5,148 bases of DNA from Gammaproteobacteria bacterium (GTDB lineage Bacteria > Pseudomonadota > Gammaproteobacteria > Pseudomonadales > Oleiphilaceae), in NCBI GenBank assembly GCA_029268325.1, contig JAJUGC010000199.1, positions 1 through 5,148 of the forward strand, read 5' to 3'. A program made the translations under genes and the position numbers. Below the pieces are notes generated by a model, which saw only the letters and a list, made by a program, of their open reading frames with translations, was not told the DNA's origin and did no database searches. Below, one piece after another: positions 1 to 5,148 of this stretch; the first letter of the stretch is position 1, and each line of letters opens with the position of its first letter.

Positions 1-670
1 GAAACTGGGCACTTTTGGTCAAGGCCCCGAGCCCCACCAGGAGCAGCACCGCCAGGTACCAGTCATGGTTACGAATCAGATCCCCGGAAGCCAGCACCAC
101 ATCCAGATCATAGCTGCCGACGATATTGCCAATCAGCAACACACCGGCCAGCAAACACAGGCCGCCAGCACCGGTGATGGTAAAGGCCATGCGTGCGCCC
201 CGGCGCGCATCCAGCCGGTGGTGCCAGTAGCCGATCAACAGGAAGGAGGTGACACTGGTCAGCTCCCAGAAAACCACCAGCTGAATCAGGTTGCCCGACA
301 GCACCACGCCCAGCATGGAGGCCATAAAGGCAAGCAAGAAGGAAAAAAACCGGGGTACGGGATCTTCCGGCGACATGTAGTAGCGGGCATAGAGCACCAC
401 CAGAAAGCCGATGCCCATTACCAACATGACGAAGATCCACGCCAACGCATCCAGGCGCAGAACAAAGTTCAGCCCATACTCAGGAAGCCAGGCAAACTCA
501 TAGCGCAGAACCTGCCCGTCACTGATGGACGGATATAGCCAGGCTGCCAACACTAAGCCCGTCAAAGATACCAAGCCGGCTAGCCAGGCCTCCCGGTTAC
601 GGGCGGTTGCCGGCAAACAGGCCGCTATCAGACTACCAATGAACGGAAGGAGTATGAACGTCAGCAGCAT
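1..670 (-). CDS. mrpA: Na+/H+ antiporter subunit A (MrpA/MnhA/PhaA), N-terminal part
   Basis: MrpA is the large inner-membrane subunit of the multisubunit Mrp cation/proton antiporter and is related to the NuoL proton-pumping subunit of complex I. Only the first 223 residues are present; the gene runs off the left edge. Translation from the ATG at 670 gives hydrophobic segments at about residues 2-20, 28-46, 76-95, 107-125, 127-147, 161-185 and 205-222. The family hallmark is clear: YARYYMSPEDPVPRFFSF (94-111), then SGNLIQLVVFWELTS (125-139) and LGALTKSAQF (214-223). E136 and K219 fall where the functionally essential Glu and Lys of TM5 and TM7 lie in Bacillus MrpA (alignment from memory). 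The start is chosen because a GGAG lies only 3 bases upstream and an earlier ATG is out of frame and stops at once. MrpA usually opens an mrp operon, so mrpB-G would be expected beyond the left edge. NuoL is the main alternative, but the RFFSF/SGNLIQLVVFWELTS pattern fits MrpA better. Confidence 0.9.
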   Translation of the reverse strand, partial: MLLTFILLPFIGSLIAACLPATARNREAWLAGLVSLTGLVLAAWLYPSISDGQVLRYEFAWLPEYGLNFVLRLDALAWIFVMLVMGIGFLVVLYARYYMSPEDPVPRFFSFLLAFMASMLGVVLSGNLIQLVVFWELTSVTSFLLIGYWHHRLDARRGARMAFTITGAGGLCLLAGVLLIGNIVGSYDLDVVLASGDLIRNHDWYLAVLLLVGLGALTKSAQF

Positions 671-748
671 AGGCTCCGCAACATAATGGAAATCCTCTGG
701 TGATATTTGACGGGGGATGCCCGACCGTGGGCACAGCTTTTTATTCTG

Positions 749-761
749 GCATAAATTATGC
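749..761. promoter_or_regulatory. 13-base palindrome, possible operator
   Basis: The sequence GCATAA-A-TTATGC is a perfect dyad around a central base, lying in the AT-rich core of the mrpA/MFS divergent region. Dyads of this size placed between divergent genes often bind dimeric regulators, but no specific regulator can be named and none is encoded in the window. In AT-rich DNA a short palindrome can also arise by chance. Confidence 0.3.
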
Positions 762-788
762 TGAAAAATAAATTGTCATTTTTTCAGT

Positions 789-832
789 ACTTATCCCTAG
801 CCGTATCGTGATAAGTCCTGATTTCGTGATAA
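789..832. repeat. GATAA-type inverted and direct repeat cluster
   Basis: ACTTATC (789-795) is exactly inverted as GATAAGT (810-816), with the two centres 21 bases apart, about two helical turns. In addition the nonamer TCGTGATAA occurs twice in direct orientation, at 806-814 and 824-832, with an 18-base period. Three half-site-like copies within 44 bases, upstream of the MFS gene, resemble a regulator binding site. The binding factor is unknown. Confidence 0.35.
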
Positions 833-857
833 ACAGCCTCCACTTACAATCACTACA

Positions 858-900
858 GCACTGGCAGCAGCCCAGTGCAGCGAACGCATCCCATGCGTTC
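858..900 (+). promoter_or_regulatory. Two tandem hairpins before the MFS gene
   Basis: Two perfect inverted repeats lie 3 bases apart. The first pairs GCACTGG (858-864) with CCAGTGC (872-878) around a 7-base loop. The second pairs GAACGCAT (882-889) with ATGCGTTC (893-900) around a CCC loop. They cover the two most upstream in-frame start codons of the MFS reading frame (GTG at 875, ATG at 893). This favours an untranslated leader here and a start further down. No U-tract follows directly (TTTTT only at 921-925), so neither is a standard intrinsic terminator. They could be an RNA leader structure or adjacent operators. Confidence 0.4.
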
Positions 901-952
901 CGTCCTTTCCCGTAATCCCATTTTTCGTCCACAACTCATGGCCGGTATGTAT

Positions 953-2161
953 ATGAAGAATTCAACGCGTCCCACGTTTTGGGTCAGTTTCGCCATGTTT
1001 GTCGGCGTTATGGGTACGGCCCTTGCGAGCCCACTTTACCCGCTGTACCACGACGCCTGGCAACTACAGCCTAGCCATATTACTGGCGTGTATGTCGCCT
1101 ATATGGTCGGGGTGCTCATCAGTCTACTGTTTTTGACTCGCTTGACGGATAGGGTCGGCTTTATGCCCATGCTGCGCGCCGGGCTCGTCATGGTCACCCT
1201 GGGGGTTGGCTTGTCCGCCGCGGCCTGGGACTTGAACAGCCTTGCGGTGAGCCGACTGCTGATTGGCATGGCCTCTGGGCTGATTACCACCTCTGCGGCC
1301 GTCGGTCTCATTAGCCTGAATCAACACAGGGATCCCCAGCTGATTTCGGCGATCACCAGCCTTGCCATGGCCTGCGGCTTTGGTGCGGGCCCCCTGGTGG
1401 GTGGGCTGATGGCCCAGTGGGCCCCTGCCCCGCTCATCACAACCTATATTCCCAGCCTGCTACTGGGAATCATGGCCGCCGTCGGCTTATTTCGCCTCAG
1501 CCTGTCGGAGGCATGGCCGGAGCGGGCACCACTGGACCTGCGCGTCTTCATGCCGCGGATTGCCCTGCCGCCGGTAGAAGTGCGCCAGCCCTTCTGGCTG
1601 GCGAGCGTGGGCGCCTTCAGTACCTTTGCCGTCTTTGGCCTGTACGCTTCCCTGGCCCCCAGCTTTATGGAGCAGATGCTGCCCTGGAACGGACCTGCGA
1701 TCAGTGGCACCTTTATCGCCCTGATCCTGATGCTGTCAGCTGCGTCCCAGTGGTTTGCCCGGGGGCTACGCCCTTTGCACCTGGTGTTCTGTGCCATGAT
1801 GTCACTGGGCATGAGCTGCCTGCTGTTGTTGGGAACGACTGCCACCAACTCACCTTGGCTGTTTTTGCTCAGCGTGCTGACAACCGCCCTGGGCCATGGC
1901 CTGGGCAACCTGTCGGGGGTGGCGATCGTCAACCGGGTCAGTACGGGCCAAACCCGGGCTTCGCTCTTTTCATCCTATCTGGTTGTCGGTTACATGGGCT
2001 CGATCCTGCCCATTCTGGCCGTTGGCTGGATTGCCGACCACTATGGCCTGACGATAGCTATTGAAGTGTTCTGTCTGGTCCTGGCCACGTTAACCTTCAG
2101 CTTGGCAGCTGGTGCCCGCCGGGCGCGTCGCAAGTTTCAACCCCAAACAGTGCCTGCCTGA
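953..2161 (+). CDS. MFS transporter, 12-helix, probable proton-coupled exporter
   Basis: A major facilitator superfamily inner-membrane transporter of about 402 residues from the start used here, normal for the 12-helix class. Residues are numbered on the 428-codon frame that opens at GTG 875. Helix 1 starts near W36; the loop between helices 2 and 3 carries a degenerate motif A (RLTDRVGFMPML, 89-100), with D92, R93 and G95 kept. Helix 5 has a motif C-like GFGAGPLVGG (168-177), typical of drug/H+ antiporters, so export is the likelier direction. A central loop (about 211-238) divides the halves, and a basic tail (RRARRK, 415-420) follows the last helix. Substrate unknown. The start is uncertain: in-frame starts lie at 875, 893, 938, 947 and 953 and none has a good Shine-Dalgarno. 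I chose 953 because it leaves a typical short N-terminus before helix 1 and the upstream codons fall in hairpins. It is convergent with the slipin gene, 25 bases apart. Confidence 0.85.
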   Translation: MKNSTRPTFWVSFAMFVGVMGTALASPLYPLYHDAWQLQPSHITGVYVAYMVGVLISLLFLTRLTDRVGFMPMLRAGLVMVTLGVGLSAAAWDLNSLAVSRLLIGMASGLITTSAAVGLISLNQHRDPQLISAITSLAMACGFGAGPLVGGLMAQWAPAPLITTYIPSLLLGIMAAVGLFRLSLSEAWPERAPLDLRVFMPRIALPPVEVRQPFWLASVGAFSTFAVFGLYASLAPSFMEQMLPWNGPAISGTFIALILMLSAASQWFARGLRPLHLVFCAMMSLGMSCLLLLGTTATNSPWLFLLSVLTTALGHGLGNLSGVAIVNRVSTGQTRASLFSSYLVVGYMGSILPILAVGWIADHYGLTIAIEVFCLVLATLTFSLAAGARRARRKFQPQTVPA

Positions 2162-2210
2162 TTCAGGCAAGCCGCCTTGTCGGGCTCTAGCCTTGATCCC
2201 GGTTCAAGGC
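2155..2210. terminator. Convergent gene junction with two small inverted repeats
   Basis: The MFS stop and the slipin stop are only 25 bases apart. One inverted repeat, TGCCTGATTCAGGCA (2155-2169), overlaps the MFS stop codon. The other, GCCTTGA (2190-2196) paired with TCAAGGC (2204-2210), overlaps the last slipin codons. Each could form a stem of 5-7 base pairs in either transcript. Neither is followed by a T-run on either strand, so they are not typical intrinsic terminators. A weak bidirectional or Rho-assisted end is the most that can be inferred. Confidence 0.25.
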
Positions 2211-2933
2211 CCGCAACAGGTCCATGGGCAAAGGAAATACAATGGTGTTGGATTTGTCTCCCGCGATTTCGGTCAATGTGGAGAGATAACGTAACTGGAT
2301 CGCTTGGGGCTGTTGTGCCAGGATACGGGCGGCTTCCTGGAGTTTCTGGGAAGCCTCCAATTCGCCGGTGGCATGAATGACCTTGGCCCGCCGCATCCGT
2401 TCCGCTTCGGCCTGGCGGGCAATGGCCCGAACCATCTGTTGGTCCAGGTCCACATGCTTGAGCTCCACATTGGCGACTTTTACTCCCCAGGCCTCGGTTT
2501 GCACATCCAAAATCCGCTGGATATCGTTATTCAGGGTCTCCCGTTCGGACAGCATCTCATCCAGCTCATGCTGGCCCAACACCGAACGCAAAGTCGTCTG
2601 GGCCAACTGGCTAGTGGCCTCCTGATAGTTTTCCACGTTGATGACGGCCTTCTGGGCATCCACCACCCGGTAATAGACCACGGCATTGACCTTGACCGAA
2701 ACGTTATCCTTGGAGATCACATCCTGGGTGGGCACATCCATGACCACCATGCGCAGGTCAATCCGCACCATTTGCTGCACCACAGGGATCACCAGGATCA
2801 AGCCGGGCCCTTTGACCTTGTGGAACCGCCCCAGCATAAAAATCACCGCCCGCTGGTATTCACGAATCACCCGAAACGCCGATGCCAGCAACATAATCAG
2901 CAGCAACAAGACTACAGATGTCGCATAACTCAT
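2187..2933 (-). CDS. Slipin (stomatin/prohibitin-like SPFH membrane protein)
   Basis: A 248-residue member of the SPFH family (stomatin, prohibitin, flotillin, HflK/C), which forms membrane-anchored oligomers that organise membrane domains and protein quality control. One hydrophobic segment (about 5-20) anchors it. The SPFH domain follows, with REYQRAVIFMLGRF (24-37), KGPGLILVIP (41-50), IDLR (58-61) and DVPTQDVISKDNVSVKVNAV (66-85). A helical stretch (about 165-205) includes the typical AEAERMRRAKVIHATGE (175-191). A short hydrophobic C-terminal segment, SNTIVFPLPMDLL (228-240), matches the place where the Pyrococcus stomatin is cut by its NfeD partner. Length is normal for bacterial slipins. 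The start codon overlaps the nfeD stop (ATGA) and is preceded by GGAGG seven bases upstream, so the two genes are almost certainly co-transcribed and translationally coupled. HflK/HflC are less likely given the size and the NfeD neighbour. Confidence 0.93.
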   Translation of the reverse strand: MSYATSVVLLLLIMLLASAFRVIREYQRAVIFMLGRFHKVKGPGLILVIPVVQQMVRIDLRMVVMDVPTQDVISKDNVSVKVNAVVYYRVVDAQKAVINVENYQEATSQLAQTTLRSVLGQHELDEMLSERETLNNDIQRILDVQTEAWGVKVANVELKHVDLDQQMVRAIARQAEAERMRRAKVIHATGELEASQKLQEAARILAQQPQAIQLRYLSTLTEIAGDKSNTIVFPLPMDLLRALNRDQG

Positions 2934-4309
2934 GGTTCTGCCTCCACATGTAAGGTCAATCCCCGCACTGCGATAATGCGTACCCGCTCACCCTGACGCA
3001 CAGGGCGAGGACTGTAGGCCCGCCAGATTTCTCCTTGGGCAATCACGCGCCCTTCGCCCTCAAAATCCTCTACCGCCTCCGCCAAGGTACCCAGCATGGC
3101 CTCGGTGCCGCTGACCACGGGCGAGCGCCGTGCCTTGTATATCATTCCCAGCAAGATACAGAGCACCAACACCGAGGTGATGGTCACTCCCAGGATGATG
3201 GGCCAGGCAATCTGAAATGCAGGCAGGGAGGTATCCATCAACAGTACCGAGCCAATGGCAAAGGCAATGGCCCCACCGATCCCCAGTACGCCGAAGCTGG
3301 GAGCAAAAGCTTCCGCCACCATCAGGGCGATCCCAATCCCTACCAGGCCCAACCCCACATAGCTGATGGGGAGCATCTGCAATGAATAGAGGGCCAGCAG
3401 CAGGCAAATCCCTCCCAGAATGCCGGGAAAGCCCATGCCCGGGTTGTAGAACTCCAGAATCAGGCCATAGATGCCAATCAACAGCAGAATGTAGGCAATA
3501 CTCGGATCGGTAATGATGGCCAGGAACTGGTTGCGCCAGTCGGGCTCGACCCGGTTCACCTGATAGATTTGCAGCGCCAGGGTCCGTTCGCCTCCTGCCA
3601 CCTCCACCCGCTGCCCATCCAGTTGCGCGAGTAAATCTTCCAGATCGGTGGCCACCAGGTTGATCACCTGTAACTTCAGGGCCTCCCTGGCATCCACATT
3701 TGCCGCCTGACGCACTGCGGCTTCCGCCCAATCGGCGTTGCGGCCCCGCAGTTCCGCCAGACCCCGGATATAAGCCACTGCATCATTGATCTGCTTGCGC
3801 TCCATGGTCGAAAGCCGCTCTTCTGGCGTCTGGGGCGACTCAGGTTGATCCGGAGCGGGTTGAGGGGTAGGTGTTTGAGGGGGCCCACCGATTTCCACTG
3901 GGGTAGCCGAGCCCAGGTTGGTCGCCGGTGCCATGGCGGCAATGTGAGAAGCATAGAGAATGTAGGTGCCGGCACTTGCTGCCCGCGCTCCCTGGGGGTG
4001 GACATAGGTAACGACCGGCACCGGCGAGGCCAGAATCCCCTGAATGATGACGCGCATGGACTTATCCAGACCGCCCGGCGTATCCAGCAGAATCACCAGC
4101 AAGTCGGCAGAAGCCCGGGCCGCCTCCTCCAGGGTCCGACCGATCAAGTCCGCCGTCGCCGGGCTGATCGCCCCTTGCACCTCCAATGTCCAGACCTTGG
4201 CAGCTGCCTGGTGCTCTGTGCCACCCTGGGGCTGGGCGAGCAGTCCCGTCGGCCAGACGAGCATCACCCAGGCCAGGGCCCGCAGCCAGGCGGTCAGTCT
4301 GACTCCCAT
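2930..4309 (-). CDS. nfeD: NfeD long form, membrane-bound ClpP-class serine protease
   Basis: A 459-residue membrane protease of the long NfeD type, the usual partner of slipins. It has a signal peptide (about 1-25, ending LLA-Q), a ClpP-like protease domain (about 38-235), a block of hydrophobic helices (about 270-390) and a soluble C-terminal NfeD domain of OB-fold type (about 398-459). The protease domain keeps the family motifs DTPGG (76-80), GARAASAGTYIL (107-118) with nucleophile S112, and MERKQINDAVAYIRGLAE (169-186) with general base K172, the Ser-Lys dyad known from Pyrococcus PH1510. A Pro/Gln/Glu-rich insertion (about 143-164) lies between the two. The helix block contains LEFYNPGMGFPGILGG (285-300). 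The protease domain should face the periplasm, given the signal peptide. The start is supported by a strong Shine-Dalgarno. The gene overlaps the downstream slipin by four bases and follows the lipoprotein gene by 51 bases. Confidence 0.94.
   Translation of the reverse strand: MGVRLTAWLRALAWVMLVWPTGLLAQPQGGTEHQAAAKVWTLEVQGAISPATADLIGRTLEEAARASADLLVILLDTPGGLDKSMRVIIQGILASPVPVVTYVHPQGARAASAGTYILYASHIAAMAPATNLGSATPVEIGGPPQTPTPQPAPDQPESPQTPEERLSTMERKQINDAVAYIRGLAELRGRNADWAEAAVRQAANVDAREALKLQVINLVATDLEDLLAQLDGQRVEVAGGERTLALQIYQVNRVEPDWRNQFLAIITDPSIAYILLLIGIYGLILEFYNPGMGFPGILGGICLLLALYSLQMLPISYVGLGLVGIGIALMVAEAFAPSFGVLGIGGAIAFAIGSVLLMDTSLPAFQIAWPIILGVTITSVLVLCILLGMIYKARRSPVVSGTEAMLGTLAEAVEDFEGEGRVIAQGEIWRAYSPRPVRQGERVRIIAVRGLTLHVEAEP
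2941..2945 (-). promoter_or_regulatory. Ribosome binding site of the slipin gene
   Basis: GGAGG on the minus strand lies 7 bases before the slipin ATG and inside the last codons of nfeD. It fixes the start that gives the four-base ATGA overlap, so the slipin can be initiated directly as well as by coupling to nfeD translation. Confidence 0.75.
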
Positions 4310-4313
4310 CGTG

Positions 4314-4320
4314 ACCTCCT
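4314..4320 (-). promoter_or_regulatory. Ribosome binding site of nfeD
   Basis: AGGAGGT on the minus strand ends 4 bases before the ATG at 4309. It is a near-perfect match to the anti-Shine-Dalgarno, fixes the start that gives a complete signal peptide, and suggests efficient independent initiation. Confidence 0.85.
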
Positions 4321-4360
4321 GAACCCATCCTTATCTTCCCTGGCAGCTTGTCGTGCGCTG

Positions 4361-4663
4361 CTATTGAACATCCTGGGGATCAGGTTGGCGCATTTCCTCC
4401 GGATCTTCAGCGCCGGGCAGATAGGAATCCTCTTCCGCCGCCTCATTACCGTCCTCCGGTTGTTCGGCTTCCTGATCGGTCCTGGGATCCGTATCCATGG
4501 CGGGCGCAATAATATCCCGCTCCTGATCTTGATCGGTCATTTCCTGATTTTTGATACCGCGCTCCATTGGTTCCGGAGCCCGTTCATTTTGTTCATCGGA
4601 ACAGCCTCCCAGCATCAGCAGCCCAGTCGCCAGAACCATCGCGGCCCAGATTCCTTGTCTCAT
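4361..4663 (-). CDS. Small acidic lipoprotein, function unknown
   Basis: A 100-residue protein with a clear lipoprotein signal: basic start (MRQG), hydrophobic core (5-18) and lipobox LGGC with the lipidated cysteine at 21. The +2 residue is Ser rather than Asp, which by the usual rule favours outer-membrane sorting. The mature part (21-100) looks unstructured and strongly acidic: about 27 Asp/Glu against about 6 Lys/Arg, rich in Gln and Pro, with no cysteine beyond C21 and no recognisable domain. The start has a good AAGGAG seven bases upstream. It ends 51 bases before nfeD on the same strand with no visible terminator between, so it is probably the first gene of the lipoprotein-nfeD-slipin operon. 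I do not recognise the family. A plus-strand open frame covers the same bases, but it lacks comparable start and signal evidence. Confidence 0.8.
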   Translation of the reverse strand: MRQGIWAAMVLATGLLMLGGCSDEQNERAPEPMERGIKNQEMTDQDQERDIIAPAMDTDPRTDQEAEQPEDGNEAAEEDSYLPGAEDPEEMRQPDPQDVQ

Positions 4664-4669
4664 GGCTTG

Positions 4670-4675
4670 CTCCTT
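4670..4675 (-). promoter_or_regulatory. Ribosome binding site of the lipoprotein gene
   Basis: AAGGAG on the minus strand lies 6 bases before the ATG at 4663. Together with the lipobox downstream it is the main reason to accept this small frame as a real gene. Confidence 0.7.
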
Positions 4676-4688
4676 TCAGATTGAACTC

Positions 4689-4715
4689 CCTATAACCTAA
4701 TGAACCCTATGCCAA
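4689..4715 (-). promoter_or_regulatory. Weak candidate promoter of the lipoprotein-nfeD-slipin operon
   Basis: On the minus strand TTGGCA (4715-4710, five of six matches to the -35 consensus) and TATAGG (4694-4689) are separated by 15 bases, shorter than the ideal 17. It lies 26 bases before the lipoprotein start codon. The remainder of the 211-base gap (4664-4874) between the divergent genes shows no strong repeats, terminator or RNA gene that I can recognise, and no convincing plus-strand promoter. Confidence 0.28.
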
Positions 4716-4874
4716 TGCAGAAGCCAGAGCGCCCCGCTTACCACTGACCCAAATGCACAACCCGCCCTGGCGCGACGGCCAAGTCCTTTGCCCGATCAGC
4801 ATGCCATGATGAAGAAACAGGTTATCCCGGCTGCAGAGCTCAAGCCTCTTGCACGGTAACAACAGGGTTTTCTT

Positions 4875-5148
4875 ATGACTCGTCCAATTATCCTGTTCTG
4901 GTTATTGCTGGTATTCAGTCCCATGATTCAAGCTCAAAAGATTGCTGGCATCGAAATGCCGGCACAGCTTCCCACCATCGACATTCCCTTGCACCTAAAC
5001 GGCGCCGGCGCCCGGGTGGAGTGGTTTGTGGACGTCTATGCCGCGGGGCTTTACCTGCAAGAAGCCCAGCACGACGCCCAACGCATCCTGGCGGCAGACG
5101 AGCCGATGGCGATTCGCATGCACATCCTGACCGATCTGCTGACCAGCA
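4875..5148 (+). CDS. Exported chalcone isomerase-like protein, N-terminal part
   Basis: The first 91 residues of a gene that runs off the right edge. A signal peptide is evident: short basic start (MTR), hydrophobic core (about 5-18) and likely cleavage after IQA (20). The mature part has the pattern of bacterial chalcone isomerase-like proteins: a GIEMP opening (25-29), LNGAGAR (41-47), VDVYAAGLYL (52-61) and a following strand-helix ending MHILTDLL (82-89). Full-length members have about 180-200 residues, so roughly half is present. Bacterial members are exported proteins of unclear role; the fold is shared with plant chalcone isomerase and fatty-acid-binding proteins, but flavonoid isomerase activity should not be assumed. 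A weak AGGG (4864-4867) lies seven bases before the ATG. It is divergent from the lipoprotein operon, with no functional link visible. Confidence 0.8.
   Translation, partial: MTRPIILFWLLLVFSPMIQAQKIAGIEMPAQLPTIDIPLHLNGAGARVEWFVDVYAAGLYLQEAQHDAQRILAADEPMAIRMHILTDLLTS

Larger units (their letters stand above)
671..952. promoter_or_regulatory. Divergent control region between mrpA and the MFS gene
   Basis: This stretch separates two divergently transcribed genes and should hold promoters for both. It has a marked AT-rich patch at about 738-795 in otherwise GC-richer DNA. It contains a 13-base palindrome (749-761), GATAA-type inverted and direct repeats (789-832), a small GC hairpin (718-733) and two adjacent hairpins (858-900), listed separately. 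I could not assign convincing sigma-70 promoters. On the plus strand TTGTCA at 773-778 resembles a -35 box but has no good -10 at the right distance. On the minus strand ATGACA faces only a poor -10. Confidence 0.55.

Noticed and set aside
65..538. Plus-strand open frame of 157 codons
   Set aside because: It is antisense to the mrpA frame, is rich in His/Gln as expected from reverse-complemented membrane-protein codons, and resembles no protein family.
718..742. TGCCC-N6-GGGCA hairpin followed four bases later by TTTTT, resembling a plus-strand intrinsic terminator
   Set aside because: The stem is only five base pairs, the T-run is offset, and no plus-strand gene lies upstream for it to end. 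It could be a 5' leader hairpin of mrpA, but nothing supports this.
1417..2064. Plus-strand open frame of 215 codons inside the MFS gene
   Set aside because: It is an alternative frame of a well-supported MFS gene, with composition typical of a frame-shifted shadow.
3845..4684. Long plus-strand open frame of 279 codons opposite nfeD and the lipoprotein gene
   Set aside because: The minus strand has signal peptide, lipobox, catalytic motifs and good ribosome binding sites in this span; the plus frame has none. Its hydrophobic part is the complement of the acidic lipoprotein codons.
4806..4859. A 17-codon plus-strand frame ending 15 bases before the chalcone isomerase-like gene, a possible leader peptide
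   Set aside because: There is no Shine-Dalgarno, no run of regulatory codons, and no attenuator structure after it.
1..5148. Mobile element, CRISPR, tRNA/rRNA or phage defence system
   Set aside because: I found no terminal inverted repeats, transposase motifs, regular repeat-spacer pattern or structural RNA signature on either strand; the genes are of ordinary chromosomal families.

Overview
The window looks like a stretch of a moderately GC-rich gammaproteobacterial chromosome, possibly from a marine or salt-tolerant species. This rests on protein character: a proteobacterial-style MrpA, an NfeD-slipin operon and a chalcone isomerase-like exported protein. The genus cannot be named from the sequence alone. 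I see no rRNA, tRNA, CRISPR array, transposase, integrase or plasmid function.

Layout from left to right: (1) the 5' end of a minus-strand gene for the large MrpA/MnhA subunit of a multisubunit Na+/H+ antiporter (1-670, leaving the window); (2) a divergent, partly AT-rich control region (671-952) with several inverted and direct repeats, including two back-to-back hairpins just before the likely start of the next gene; (3) a plus-strand 12-helix MFS transporter (about 953-2161); (4) a tight convergent junction with two small inverted repeats; (5) a minus-strand cluster, read from right to left, of a small acidic lipoprotein (4663-4361), a long-form NfeD serine protease (4309-2930) and a slipin/stomatin homologue (2933-2187); (6) a 211-base divergent gap; (7) the 5' end of a plus-strand gene for an exported chalcone isomerase-like protein (4875 onward).

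The best-supported functional unit is the NfeD-slipin pair. The two reading frames overlap by four bases (ATGA), each gene has a good Shine-Dalgarno sequence, the protease keeps its Ser-Lys dyad (S112, K172), and the slipin keeps the C-terminal hydrophobic segment that the archaeal NfeD homologue cleaves. The acidic lipoprotein sits 51 bases upstream in the same direction and is probably co-transcribed. Its function is unknown, and it is the least explained protein here.

No clearly new multi-gene system is visible. The items most worth a second look are the tandem hairpins before the MFS gene, the acidic lipoprotein attached to the NfeD-slipin operon, and the repeat-rich mrpA/MFS divergent region.
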